From Eubacterium sp. (GTDB lineage Bacteria; Bacillota; Clostridia; Lachnospirales; Lachnospiraceae), in NCBI GenBank assembly GCA_017619835.1, contig JAFZRN010000007.1:124001-188000 (forward strand): a DNA stretch of 64,000 bases, given 5' to 3'. The position numbers were made by a program, and so were the translations under genes. The notes under the pieces were generated by a model, which was not told where the DNA came from, did not search any database, and worked only from the letters and a program-made list of their open reading frames with translations. The first letter of the stretch is position 1; every line of letters starts with the position of its first letter. Positions 6,740-15,499 of the stretch are shown one piece after another.

Positions 6740-8965
6740 TTACTCAGCAGCAGGTGCTTCCTCTGCGGGAGCTTCCTCCTCAGCAGGAGCCTCTTCTTCT
6801 GCCGGTGCTGCTTCTTCAGCAGCTTCCTCTGCAGGAGCTTCCTCTTCAGCGGGAGCTTCTTCTACAGGAGCAGCCTCTTCAGCAGGTGCTTCCTCAACGG
6901 GAGCTTCCTCAGCTGCAGGTGCTTCTTCAACAGCAGGAGCCTCTTCCTTAACTGCCTCAGCGAGTGCCTCATCAACAGGGATTGACTCAGCGATGTCTTC
7001 GCTTACTACTGCAGGAGCTTCCTCCTCAGCAGGCTTCTCTTCCTCAGCCTTCTCTTCAGGAGCTCTGTCCTTAAGGAGAGCCTTGATTGAAAGACTGATC
7101 TTCTTATCTGCTAATCTTATATCAACAACCTTAGCTTCAACTGTCTGTCCGCTCTTCAGAACATCTGAAGGCTTCTCGATATGATCAAGTGATATCTGTG
7201 AAACATGAAGAAGTGCATCGATACCCGGCTCAAGAACTACAAATGCTCCGAAGTCAGTCATTCTTGCAACCTTACCGGTTACAACTGTACCAACAGCATA
7301 CTTCTCTTCTGCCTTAAGCCAAGGATTCTGATCATCAAACTTAAGTGAAAGAGCGATCTTGCTTCCGTTGATCTCTTTGATATAGCACTTAACTGTCTCG
7401 CCAACCTTGAAGAGCTTCTTGGGATTATCAACTCTTCCCCATGACATCTCAGAGATGTGAAGAAGTCCGTCTGCTCCGCCAAGATCTACGAATGCACCGA
7501 AATCGGTGATGTTCTTTATAGTACCTTCAACTGTATCGCCAACATTGATGCGAGCGAAGAGCTCTGCAGCTGCAGCTTCCTTAGCCTCGGCAACGATCTT
7601 CTTTCTGTTACCGATAACTCTTCTCTTGCGTGGCTCATACTCTGTAAGTACAAACTCGATCTCCTGATCAAGATATTTTGTAAGGTCTCTTTCAAATGTA
7701 TCGGATACGAGACTTGCAGGAATGAATACTCTGCACTCTCCAACCTGTACACTGAGTCCGCCGGAAAGAACCTGAGTAACTGTTCCCTTAAGGATGGTTC
7801 CGTTATCGAATGCATCCTGAAGCTCAGCGTATGCCTTCTCAGCTGCTACTCTCTTGTGAGACAGAAGAACCTGTCCGTCACCATCATTAGACTTGAGAAC
7901 CTTTACTGTGATAGCATCTCCGGGATTAACTACTGTAGTAAGATCAACAGGAGTATTTGAATACTCAGCTGCTGTAACTATTCCGTCAGCCTTTGCTCCT
8001 ATATTTACTACTAACTCATCAGGCTTAACTGAGATGACCTCGCCATCGATTACCTGTCCCTGCTTAATGTTTACAGGCTTCTCCTCCTGTAATAATTCCT
8101 CAAAGCTTAATTCTGACATACTGTCTTGAACCTCCTTAATAACATGATTCGGGGTAGATGCCCCAGCAGTAATACCTACCCTACGAACGGATTCAAAAAC
8201 AGTCAAATCCAAATCAGCGAGTGTCTGAATATAGTAAGTATTGTTACATTTCTGCTTGCTTATCTCATATAATTTTTGAGTGTTTGAACTACTTCTGCCA
8301 CCTATGACTATCATCGCATCCACTTCTTCGGCCAGCCGCTGGGCTTCAGTCTGACGTTCTTCGGTAGCGTTACAGATAGTTTTACAAACATTAATATTAT
8401 AATATCTATCTTGCAATTCTGCAACAAGTTCTTGAAATTTTTTTAAACTAAATGTCGTCTGTGAAACTACTGTAATTTTTTTATCTTTTATATCGGGCAG
8501 CTCATCAATATCCTGAACTGTATTGATAACATAAGGTGTACTTTCGGACCATCCGATAGTGCCCTCAACCTCGGCATGACCGGGGTTTCCGATTATAAGT
8601 ATGATGTCCCCTTCTTGGGACCGCTCCTGCACTATTTTATGTATGTTCGAGACAAAGGGACACGTTGCATCAACAACGATCATTCCGGCATCTTCGATAG
8701 CCTTGGAAATGTCTCTCCCAACGCCATGCGATCTGATTATTACTCTTGAGCCTTTTTCTATCTTCGAAAGCTCTTCCAGGGATTCAATGATATCGACTCC
8801 CGACTTTTTAAGATCACCTGTGACTTCTTCATTATGTATGATCGGACCGAAGGTATAAACCTTTGTGTCTCCCGCTTTTGATTTTTCTGCCTCCTCATAG
8901 GCTGTGTCCACTGCTCTTTTAACACCGAAGCAGAAACCGGCCTTGGACGCGAGGATTACTTCCAT
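6740..8965 (-). CDS. ispH: IspH-S1 fusion: HMBPP reductase fused to ribosomal protein S1-like domains
   Basis: Two functions in one 741-residue chain. Residues 1-282 are 4-hydroxy-3-methylbut-2-enyl diphosphate reductase, last enzyme of the MEP isoprenoid pathway, with iron-sulfur ligands Cys12 (GFCFGVKRA), Cys102 (DATCPFV) and Cys198 (ICNATEERQ). From about residue 300 come four S1 RNA-binding repeats (starting near 303, 388, 475 and 560), for example TDFGAFVDLGGADGLLHISE. The last 100 residues are a low-complexity tail of Ala, Glu and Pro. The IspH-S1 fusion is known in Clostridia and is usually annotated as bifunctional. It follows cmk by 14 bp, a conserved pairing. The start ATG gives the usual N-terminus MEVILASKAGFCFG. 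Confidence 0.96.
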   Translation of the reverse strand: MEVILASKAGFCFGVKRAVDTAYEEAEKSKAGDTKVYTFGPIIHNEEVTGDLKKSGVDIIESLEELSKIEKGSRVIIRSHGVGRDISKAIEDAGMIVVDATCPFVSNIHKIVQERSQEGDIILIIGNPGHAEVEGTIGWSESTPYVINTVQDIDELPDIKDKKITVVSQTTFSLKKFQELVAELQDRYYNINVCKTICNATEERQTEAQRLAEEVDAMIVIGGRSSSNTQKLYEISKQKCNNTYYIQTLADLDLTVFESVRRVGITAGASTPNHVIKEVQDSMSELSFEELLQEEKPVNIKQGQVIDGEVISVKPDELVVNIGAKADGIVTAAEYSNTPVDLTTVVNPGDAITVKVLKSNDGDGQVLLSHKRVAAEKAYAELQDAFDNGTILKGTVTQVLSGGLSVQVGECRVFIPASLVSDTFERDLTKYLDQEIEFVLTEYEPRKRRVIGNRKKIVAEAKEAAAAELFARINVGDTVEGTIKNITDFGAFVDLGGADGLLHISEMSWGRVDNPKKLFKVGETVKCYIKEINGSKIALSLKFDDQNPWLKAEEKYAVGTVVTGKVARMTDFGAFVVLEPGIDALLHVSQISLDHIEKPSDVLKSGQTVEAKVVDIRLADKKISLSIKALLKDRAPEEKAEEEKPAEEEAPAVVSEDIAESIPVDEALAEAVKEEAPAVEEAPAAEEAPVEEAPAEEAAPVEEAPAEEEAPAEEAAEEAAPAEEEAPAEEEAPAEEAPAAE

Positions 8966-8979
8966 ATCATTTATCCTTT

Positions 8980-9639
8980 TTACTGTGCTGACTTTGCAAG
9001 TGATACGATCTTGTCAACTACCTCGGCGATAGTCATATCTGAGCTGTCTATAAGAACTGCATCATCTGCCTGTTTAAGCGGAGCTATATCACGGTTCATA
9101 TCCTGATAATCTCTCTGCTCGATACCTTCCTTGATGCTCTCAAGATCAGGGCTCTCTCCGCGGAGTACAAGCTCGTCATATCTTCTCTTTGCCCTTACAT
9201 CAACAGAAGCTGTAAGATAAACCTTAACCTCTGCGTTAGGGAGGATATTGGTTCCTATATCACGTCCATCCATTATGACGTCATTTTTCGCTGCAATATC
9301 TCTCTGCAGGTCGAGAAGCTTTTCTCTTACAGGCTTAAGTGCTGATGACTTGGAAGCCATGTTGCCGACCTTCTCGCTTCTTATCTCTGTGGAAACATCC
9401 TGAAGATCGAGGAATACATGCTGAACTCCAGACTCATAAACTATATTGATATGTATCTGCTCAAGAGCTGCCTTAAGAGCCTCTTCATCATCTATATCAG
9501 TCTTATTATCCAGAAGATAAAGAGCGATTGCTCTGTACATAGCTCCTGTATCTACATATACAAAGTTAAGTTCCTTTGCGGCAAGTCTTGCTATTGTGCT
9601 TTTGCCCGCTCCAGCAGGGCCGTCAATTGCTATATTCAT
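8980..9639 (-). CDS. cmk: Cytidylate kinase
   Basis: Phosphorylates CMP and dCMP to the diphosphates using ATP. The P-loop GPAGAGKS is at residues 7-14, followed by YVDTGAMYRA (about 29-38) and the substrate-binding stretch DGRDIGTNILP (about 125-135). The C-terminal half has RAKRRYDEL and RDYQDMNRDIAPL, typical of the family. Length 219 is normal. GGAGG lies 8 bp before the ATG. It is first in a two-gene operon with ispH/S1; cmk next to an S1-encoding gene is conserved across many bacteria. Confidence 0.98.
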   Translation of the reverse strand: MNIAIDGPAGAGKSTIARLAAKELNFVYVDTGAMYRAIALYLLDNKTDIDDEEALKAALEQIHINIVYESGVQHVFLDLQDVSTEIRSEKVGNMASKSSALKPVREKLLDLQRDIAAKNDVIMDGRDIGTNILPNAEVKVYLTASVDVRAKRRYDELVLRGESPDLESIKEGIEQRDYQDMNRDIAPLKQADDAVLIDSSDMTIAEVVDKIVSLAKSAQ

Positions 9640-9682
9640 TGTACATCCTCCGTAAGAATATTTTATAGTTCAAGCCTCACTT

Positions 9683-9711
9683 AATATACCATTTATCAAC
9701 TTCTTTCTCAA
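9683..9711 (-). promoter_or_regulatory. Promoter of cmk-ispH/S1
   Basis: Minus strand -35 TTGAGA (9706-9711) and -10 TATATT (9683-9688) with a 17-bp spacer, in the 87-bp gap before cmk. Confidence 0.65.
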
Positions 9712-9726
9712 CCTTTAATAGACTTA

Positions 9727-12240
9727 TCACTTAACCGTCACCTTAATTGTTATCTTCTTATAAGATGACTCTTTATGGTTTGAATCTCCGGCAGCCTTTA
9801 CTTTGATCTTAACCGTATATTTTCCCTTAGGCAGACCCTTCTTAACGGTTATCTTTCCGTTCTTTGAATTGATCTTAAAGTATTTCTTGTAGTTCTTCTT
9901 TGATACACTAGACAGCTTATAAGTGTATTTGCCTTCACCTTTATTGGTAAGCTTTATTTTTTTCTTTACCTTGATCGTCTTTTTGGATTTATCCAGATTC
10001 TTTAAAGTAACTTTATAAGATTTTGTCTTTAGTTTAAAGGAATTAGCCGCTTTTTCGATTGTCCAGGTAACAGTCTTATCCTCTGTTGTTCCGTCATTCC
10101 AGGTATAAAGCGTCTTATCCTTAAGTGTAAGAACTGCAGAATATGTGCCCACATCTGTACCAGTATTACCTGTAACTGTATATTCATCGGCCGCGTCAAC
10201 ACCGGTCTGCTCTTTTCCGTTATAAACCAGCTTCTTTCCTTCAGGAACACTGACCTTTATTGTCTCTACCTGAGGCTTGATATCAGGTGTAGGTGTTGCT
10301 TCCGGAGAAGATGTTGCTGCAGGTGTTGCAGTAGGCTCAACGGATGCCGTTGGTGTCGGTGTTGGTTCTACAGTTTTTTCTTTAATCTCAAATGTCTTAG
10401 TGAGTATACCATAATATACTTCTGAATCAGCATATAAAACCTCAACCGTAGCTGTTCCCACTTCAATATTATCTTTATAAGTTACGTTATAATTACTTGA
10501 TGATAATTTTTTATCTTTATAATACACCGTTACTTCAGGACATATCTCTTCTCCGGTATAATCGAACTCGGTGTCAGATAATTCTATTCTACCTCCGTCA
10601 GTCAGATCGATCGGATAATTGCCGGTTATCACAGGTTCAGCCGGTTCGTCTTCTTCTGATGTATCTGTAAATGTCACGGCAGCATCACCAAGATAATCTT
10701 TTGCATACAGATAATTACCAGTTACTGTGGAGCTGCTCTTCCTTACATCAACAGCATAGTCAAATGATGTTTCTATCGTATTTCCGGTAACAGTATTATC
10801 AGTTTCGGTAACTACTCCCAGACCTGACGTTGTTATCACATTATCAGAAATAATAGTATCTCCGCTTCCCTTGCTATATATACCATATGTTATTGGAGTA
10901 TCATTGTATTTATATATTTCACCACTTAAGCCAGGGTTTTGGAAATTCTCATCATATGAATCCACTACATCAATTACATTTTCCGAGCAAACCCCGTCAT
11001 CTCTAAAGCTTAAGAACATTCCCATAAGGCATTTTCCAGTTCCCGTTATAGTATTCTTAATGATTTGAGAATTGCAAACTACTGCTTCAATACCAATGCA
11101 TGCAGGAGCTTCAAGATTAAACTCATTCGATTCAATCACTGTATCCTCTATAGCTCCCATATACTGATAATAGTATATTCCATATACAAAAGATTCACCC
11201 GAGATATTAAATGTATTATTATTAATTGTACTTTCATATATACATCCAGATGATTCAATACCATATGCATAAGACGAATCTACTTTAATAACATTATTTG
11301 TAATAGATGTCCCAACCACATCAAATTCATAAGCCACTATATCATATGCTATACTTACAGCATAAGCTTGATTAATCCCCTCCACATCTATAGTATTATT
11401 ATTCATAGTAAAATAAGAATCTGCACCTGCTGCACCGGCATATTTTATTCCATATACACTGTCATAACCATAAGATGTATATTGTTCGTCTGCAGATATT
11501 TTGGCATCGTTATCTTCAAAGAGAACATCTACACAATTATTAAATTCAATTCCCACAGATCTTGTAATAGGTGACCACGTATCAAAATCATAATCTACAT
11601 CTACCGAAGGAATAGTGATATCAAAAGTATTACCTGTCACTTTAATACCGGTAACACCTTCCTCTTCAGTCCCCTTTACCAATAATGCTTTACGATCACA
11701 TTCAAGTGTAAGATCTCCAACATATGTAATATCATTACCGCTTATTGTAAGATCTTCGCAATCACAGGCATAAATCGCATAACTATCAAATCCCTCCAAA
11801 CTTGTATACGATATGATGTTATTATTTAAAGTAACCTTGTTACATCCATACACCATAATTGCATAAACATCATTTGTGACAGTAATATCAAGCCCATCTA
11901 TTGTTACATTATCACTGCCTATAATGAAAAATATATTTTTAAATACAGCTTTATCTCCTTCATCAACTGTTATCTTATATGGCTCATTAATGGTGATAAA
12001 GCTTATCCCAAGCTCTTCCGAATCAAACTCACCGGAAAATTGTATTTCGCTTGTGTCTAAGCATTTAACTGTTCCTGATTCATCAAAATAATCTTCAAAA
12101 TTATCCGGTGTTACATGAACAAATGTAGATACTTCTTCCCCTTCATCATCCGCAAATACATCATTTCCAAAAACAGAAACAATAACTAATACAAGCACAA
12201 ACGTTATCAGTGGTAAAACAAACCTTAATCTCTTTTTCAT
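9727..12240 (-). CDS. Secreted right-handed beta-helix protein with Ig-like and Lys-rich C-terminal domains
   Basis: Predicted secreted 837-residue protein. A signal peptide spans about 1-30 (MKKRLRFVLPLITFVLVLVI...DVFA). Residues of about 85-530 are a parallel beta-helix: repeated short strands such as VTIDGLDITV, LTISGNDITYV and IISDNVITTSG, as in pectate-lyase-like and NosD/CASH proteins. A beta-sandwich segment follows (VGTATVEVLYADSEVYYGIL), then a Pro/Thr linker (PTPTPTASVEPTATPA). A second sandwich domain (LVYNGKEQTG, DVGTYSAVL) and a very Lys-rich C-terminal domain ending KITIKVTVK complete it. The start is the ATG 9 bp after GGAGGAG; an in-frame TTG overlaps that ribosome-binding site. 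It is 21 bp downstream of a metallopeptidase gene. Substrate unknown; carbohydrate binding or cleavage is only a guess. Confidence 0.85.
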   Translation of the reverse strand: MKKRLRFVLPLITFVLVLVIVSVFGNDVFADDEGEEVSTFVHVTPDNFEDYFDESGTVKCLDTSEIQFSGEFDSEELGISFITINEPYKITVDEGDKAVFKNIFFIIGSDNVTIDGLDITVTNDVYAIMVYGCNKVTLNNNIISYTSLEGFDSYAIYACDCEDLTISGNDITYVGDLTLECDRKALLVKGTEEEGVTGIKVTGNTFDITIPSVDVDYDFDTWSPITRSVGIEFNNCVDVLFEDNDAKISADEQYTSYGYDSVYGIKYAGAAGADSYFTMNNNTIDVEGINQAYAVSIAYDIVAYEFDVVGTSITNNVIKVDSSYAYGIESSGCIYESTINNNTFNISGESFVYGIYYYQYMGAIEDTVIESNEFNLEAPACIGIEAVVCNSQIIKNTITGTGKCLMGMFLSFRDDGVCSENVIDVVDSYDENFQNPGLSGEIYKYNDTPITYGIYSKGSGDTIISDNVITTSGLGVVTETDNTVTGNTIETSFDYAVDVRKSSSTVTGNYLYAKDYLGDAAVTFTDTSEEDEPAEPVITGNYPIDLTDGGRIELSDTEFDYTGEEICPEVTVYYKDKKLSSSNYNVTYKDNIEVGTATVEVLYADSEVYYGILTKTFEIKEKTVEPTPTPTASVEPTATPAATSSPEATPTPDIKPQVETIKVSVPEGKKLVYNGKEQTGVDAADEYTVTGNTGTDVGTYSAVLTLKDKTLYTWNDGTTEDKTVTWTIEKAANSFKLKTKSYKVTLKNLDKSKKTIKVKKKIKLTNKGEGKYTYKLSSVSKKNYKKYFKINSKNGKITVKKGLPKGKYTVKIKVKAAGDSNHKESSYKKITIKVTVK

Positions 12241-12261
12241 AGTAAGCTCCTCCAAATCATT

Positions 12262-14079
12262 TTAGTAATCATAATTCTGCTTTATTTTCGTGAACTTCGG
12301 ATTATCATCAATCCATTTTACAAAATCCTTGAAAATGTTTTCAGAGTATGTCTTCTTCAGAAGCTTGGATGTGTTCTCGCCGCTGAGATCAGACCACCCC
12401 GTCTCTTCCAGCTGCTTTTCAACCATAGTCTGGCCTTCCTTAAAGAGATTTGAAAATGCCTTCTCTCCGTAGGTGCTGAAGAGATACTCCATAAAGATAC
12501 ATCCGTAATTGTAAATCTTAGTATGCTCCGGTCCGTCGGGATAGCTGTCAATGAATCTCTGCTCTGCGCCATCCTCTGTCAGCTCGCCCTCCTCGATCAG
12601 ATATTGATAATAATATTCATTAAAGAAATCTTCCTCGCTCATATCGGAAAGGATTTCTCTTGCTACCTTCATTTCAATATATGCGGCGAAGCCCTCATTT
12701 GTGATGGGATTGAAGCTGGGGCCGTTTGTCAGATGATTGTAATGGGTATATTCATGGATAAAATCCGAGTTGAATCTTTCGGAATTAACCTGTAATGAAT
12801 CCGGATCCATTTCTATATAAGAATAATAATCCTGATGAGCATTGCAGCAGGGGTGAATGTTTTCTCTGATATAGACATGCACCTTGTTAAAATCACTGTC
12901 TACGCCGTCAAAAACTTCATTTCCATAGATATAATTCATCTCACTCTGGAACCCATAGTAAGCAAGATCGTTTTTAATCACTCTATTGAAGCCTGTATTC
13001 TTCTCGACCCTCTTCATGTAATTCTCAAATTTAACCAAGACATTTCCATCAAAGCTGACGCCCTTATCCATGAAAATGATCAGGTTGTCGGACTCGATAT
13101 ATTCATAATCTGTGGTCGTGTAACGGTCACTCGCCTTGCCGCTTATTGCCATCGGCTTCTTGATCTCGCCGTTTCTCTCGGTGATGCGGACATAATACTT
13201 GCCGCCCTCGACCTTGGTAAACTCAAGCTTGTAATCCTTTATATACTTATTGAACGAAGCATAATACCCATTTTCTTCAACCAACAGCATGACTTCGGAT
13301 TCCACACCATTAATTGAAAATATGGTACTGGCGTTCTTCGTAGGCCAGATGGTTGTGAGCGTGAGTTTCACCTTCTCGTCGCCGATGACCTTGGTCTCGC
13401 CCTCTTTGAAGCCGACCTCGTCACCGAAAAATGCGTCGAGCTTGCCCACATGCTTCTTTACTGCCCTGCCTTCCTCGATAAGGTAGGTGTAGCCATTGAC
13501 ATAGGCCATGCCGCTGTAATCCAGCTGAGCCTTGCCCTTCTTAACGTACCAATCGGCTTCCCTGCCATCTAATACACCGGTGATGACAGCGGTTTTCTTC
13601 GTATCAACCTTGCCCTTTTTATTTATATAGAACCAGCTGATGCCATCCGTGGCAAAACCGGCCCTCTTAACTACCTTGCCCTTTTTGATATGCCACAGGG
13701 CTTTCTTGCCCTTGATCTTGCGGTTAACGACCATGTCATCCTTTTTGCCAAATACCTTGATAGTGATCTTGGCCTTCTCGCCGTTCTTGGCTGTTACCGT
13801 GATAGTAGCCGTACCTTTTTTGACCGCAGTGATCTTGCCCTTTTTATTAACCTTAAGGACCTTCTTGTTGCTGGACTTATAAGACTTGATCTTGGTCTTC
13901 GGGCTTACGGTTATCTTCTTCGTATTGCCTTTAACCATTGCGCCGTCAGCTACGGAAACCTTAAAAGATGGCTCCTTTGCAGCTGCCGCATCAGTCTTCA
14001 TAGCCGGAACCGCAGTGATTATCATAGCTGCTACGAGCAGGTAGGATAATGCTTTCTTGATAATGGATCTTGTTTTCAT
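12262..14079 (-). CDS. Secreted HEYTH metallopeptidase-like protein with Big_2-type Ig domain
   Basis: Predicted secreted 605-residue protein. A signal peptide occupies about 1-32 (IIKKALSYLLVAAMIITAVPA). A bacterial Ig-like (Big_2) domain follows at about 40-115, with VNKKGKITAVKKGTATITVTA. Next are short tryptophan/glycine repeats (WHIKKGKVVKRAG, WFYINKKGKVD, WYVKKGKAQL). The C-terminal half has HEYTH and, about 20 residues on, NEGFAAYIE, giving the HExxH...E arrangement of gluzincin zinc peptidases (peptidase-MA-like); two His and the Glu would bind zinc. The start is the ATG at 14079, with GGGGG 8 bp upstream. The frame stays open further upstream only because it runs through a repeat element. 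Substrate unknown. Confidence 0.82.
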   Translation of the reverse strand: MKTRSIIKKALSYLLVAAMIITAVPAMKTDAAAAKEPSFKVSVADGAMVKGNTKKITVSPKTKIKSYKSSNKKVLKVNKKGKITAVKKGTATITVTAKNGEKAKITIKVFGKKDDMVVNRKIKGKKALWHIKKGKVVKRAGFATDGISWFYINKKGKVDTKKTAVITGVLDGREADWYVKKGKAQLDYSGMAYVNGYTYLIEEGRAVKKHVGKLDAFFGDEVGFKEGETKVIGDEKVKLTLTTIWPTKNASTIFSINGVESEVMLLVEENGYYASFNKYIKDYKLEFTKVEGGKYYVRITERNGEIKKPMAISGKASDRYTTTDYEYIESDNLIIFMDKGVSFDGNVLVKFENYMKRVEKNTGFNRVIKNDLAYYGFQSEMNYIYGNEVFDGVDSDFNKVHVYIRENIHPCCNAHQDYYSYIEMDPDSLQVNSERFNSDFIHEYTHYNHLTNGPSFNPITNEGFAAYIEMKVAREILSDMSEEDFFNEYYYQYLIEEGELTEDGAEQRFIDSYPDGPEHTKIYNYGCIFMEYLFSTYGEKAFSNLFKEGQTMVEKQLEETGWSDLSGENTSKLLKKTYSENIFKDFVKWIDDNPKFTKIKQNYDY

Positions 14080-14106
14080 TTTGTTACCCCCGATTTGTGA
14101 ACTTTT

Positions 14107-14133
14107 TGTGTCTGGGGTCAGACCCCGGACACA
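14107..14133. repeat. Intergenic palindrome, GGGGTCAGACCCC core, TGTGTC arms
   Basis: Near-perfect inverted repeat TGTGTCTGGGGTC - A - GACCCCGGACACA. The same arms and core recur at 32508-32540 and in part at 35181-35200. It lies in the 100-bp gap between the flavoprotein gene and the metallopeptidase start. It is REP-like in character; function unknown. Confidence 0.85.
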
Positions 14134-14136
14134 TTT

Positions 14137-14185
14137 TTGTAACACTTTTGTAATGGGGCCTGACCCCATTACAATTGTGTTACAA
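14137..14185. repeat. Intergenic palindrome, TGTAATGGGG arms, overlapping a stop codon
   Basis: Nested inverted repeat. Outer arms TTGTAACAC/GTGTTACAA (9 bp) enclose inner arms TGTAATGGGG/CCCCATTACA (10 bp). Its outer arm contains the TAA of the flavoprotein gene. The stretch from TGTAACACTTTTG to CCCCATTACA is identical, in opposite orientation, to the element at 33439-33475. Confidence 0.85.
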
Positions 14186-15499
14186 ATTGGACGCCATATA
14201 GGCGGTGCTCCATGCGATCTGAAGATTGAAGCCTCCGGTCAGGGCATCGCAGTCGATGATCTCCCCTGCCACGCGAAGATTCTTCACCTTCTTTAATTCC
14301 ATATTCTGAGGATTGATCTCTTTTACGGAGATCCCTCCCCCTGATATTATGGCTTCGTCGAAGCCTCTCATTCCGGTCACTGTGAGTTTAAATGACTTCA
14401 GCGTCCGGATAAGTCTCTTTCTTTCTTCAGCCGTGATCTCATTTACCTTTTTATCCGGCTTTATATAGCTTCTTTCGACTACGACCGGGATCATAAGTCT
14501 CGGAAGCAGCTTGCCGAGAGCGTTCTGGAAGTCTCTGTTTCTGAACTCCTCAAAATCCCTCAATACTCTTCTATCCAGCTCTTCCTCGGTAAGAGCAGGT
14601 TTTAAATCTATCTCCATATCCAGATTTATTTCGGGAACCGATCCGTCTCCAAGCCTGTTCTTCTTGCTATATATAAATGAGCTTATATATGACGAGGCCG
14701 AAAGGCATAGTGGGCCGCTCACTCCGAAATGGGTAAACAGCATCTCCCCGAAATCTTCATACAGCACCTTGTCTTTTTTCAGCGCCGGGTATTTCTCCCT
14801 TCTGGCGATGACCTTGACGGTGACATTTTTAAGGGAAAGCCCCATCATATCTGCCACGCTCTTTTCTCTTGTCTCAAGCGGGACAAGTGCCGGACGTGGA
14901 TCATTCACATCTATTCCGAATCTTTTTATCAGCCTGAGGCCGTCTCCGGTGGAACCGGTCAGCGGATAGGAAAGTCCTCCGGTGGCGATCACGATGGTGT
15001 CTGCACCCATGACCTTGTCACCGGGAAGCTCAACGCCCATAACCTTATAAGCATACTTCTCTTTTTCGTCATCTGACTCGTATCTGTCATAGAGAAGCTT
15101 ATTAACCGGAGTGTTGTAAAGGATCTTGACCTTACGCTTTCTAAGCTGATTCTCCAGCGCCTTTATCACATCCGAGGATCTGTCGCTTGCGGGAAAAACG
15201 CGGTTTCCTCTCTCAAGCTTAAGAGGAACGCCCCACTTCTTAAAGTCCCTCATCACAGCCTCCTGGTTATAGCTGTAGATGGCGCTGTAGAGAAACCTGG
15301 GGTTCGAGATGACATTTTTGAGAAATGTCTCCTCATCGGAAGCATTTGTCACATTGCATCTGCCCTTGCCGGTTATATATAGCTTCTTTCCGGGTTTCTC
15401 GTTCTTTTCAATTATCGTAACATCATAATTCTCGGACGCGTGGATGGCGGTCATCATGCCCGCCGCGCCCGCGCCGATAATTATCATCTTCTTTTTCAT
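14180..15499 (-). CDS. HI0933/BaiN-like FAD-dependent oxidoreductase
   Basis: Flavoprotein of the HI0933 (YhiN, BaiN/RdsA) family, 439 residues. The N-terminal dinucleotide-binding motif is IIGAGAAGMMTAIHA at about 7-21, followed by the family signature GKKLYITGKGRCNVTN at about 37-52. Mid-protein TIVIATGGLSYPLTGSTGDG (about 168-187) and C-terminal RVAGEIIDCDALTGGFNLQ (about 411-429) are typical FAD contacts. The physiological substrate is not established for most members; BaiN acts on bile-acid intermediates in Clostridium scindens, which cannot be assumed here. Its start overlaps the 3' end of the downstream-coordinate 4Fe-4S gene by 4 bp (ATGA), so it belongs to that operon. The stop codon lies inside a palindromic repeat. 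Confidence 0.93.
   Translation of the reverse strand: MKKKMIIIGAGAAGMMTAIHASENYDVTIIEKNEKPGKKLYITGKGRCNVTNASDEETFLKNVISNPRFLYSAIYSYNQEAVMRDFKKWGVPLKLERGNRVFPASDRSSDVIKALENQLRKRKVKILYNTPVNKLLYDRYESDDEKEKYAYKVMGVELPGDKVMGADTIVIATGGLSYPLTGSTGDGLRLIKRFGIDVNDPRPALVPLETREKSVADMMGLSLKNVTVKVIARREKYPALKKDKVLYEDFGEMLFTHFGVSGPLCLSASSYISSFIYSKKNRLGDGSVPEINLDMEIDLKPALTEEELDRRVLRDFEEFRNRDFQNALGKLLPRLMIPVVVERSYIKPDKKVNEITAEERKRLIRTLKSFKLTVTGMRGFDEAIISGGGISVKEINPQNMELKKVKNLRVAGEIIDCDALTGGFNLQIAWSTAYMASNL

Noticed and set aside
6717-7184. Plus-strand open frame rich in Ser/Ala/Gly opposite the ispH/S1 tail
   Set aside because: It is the reverse complement of the Ala/Glu/Pro low-complexity tail; no ribosome-binding site or family.
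14080-14169. N-terminal extension of the metallopeptidase starting MGSGPITKVL
   Set aside because: It is read through the two palindromes; the signal peptide begins at the ATG at 14079 after GGGGG.
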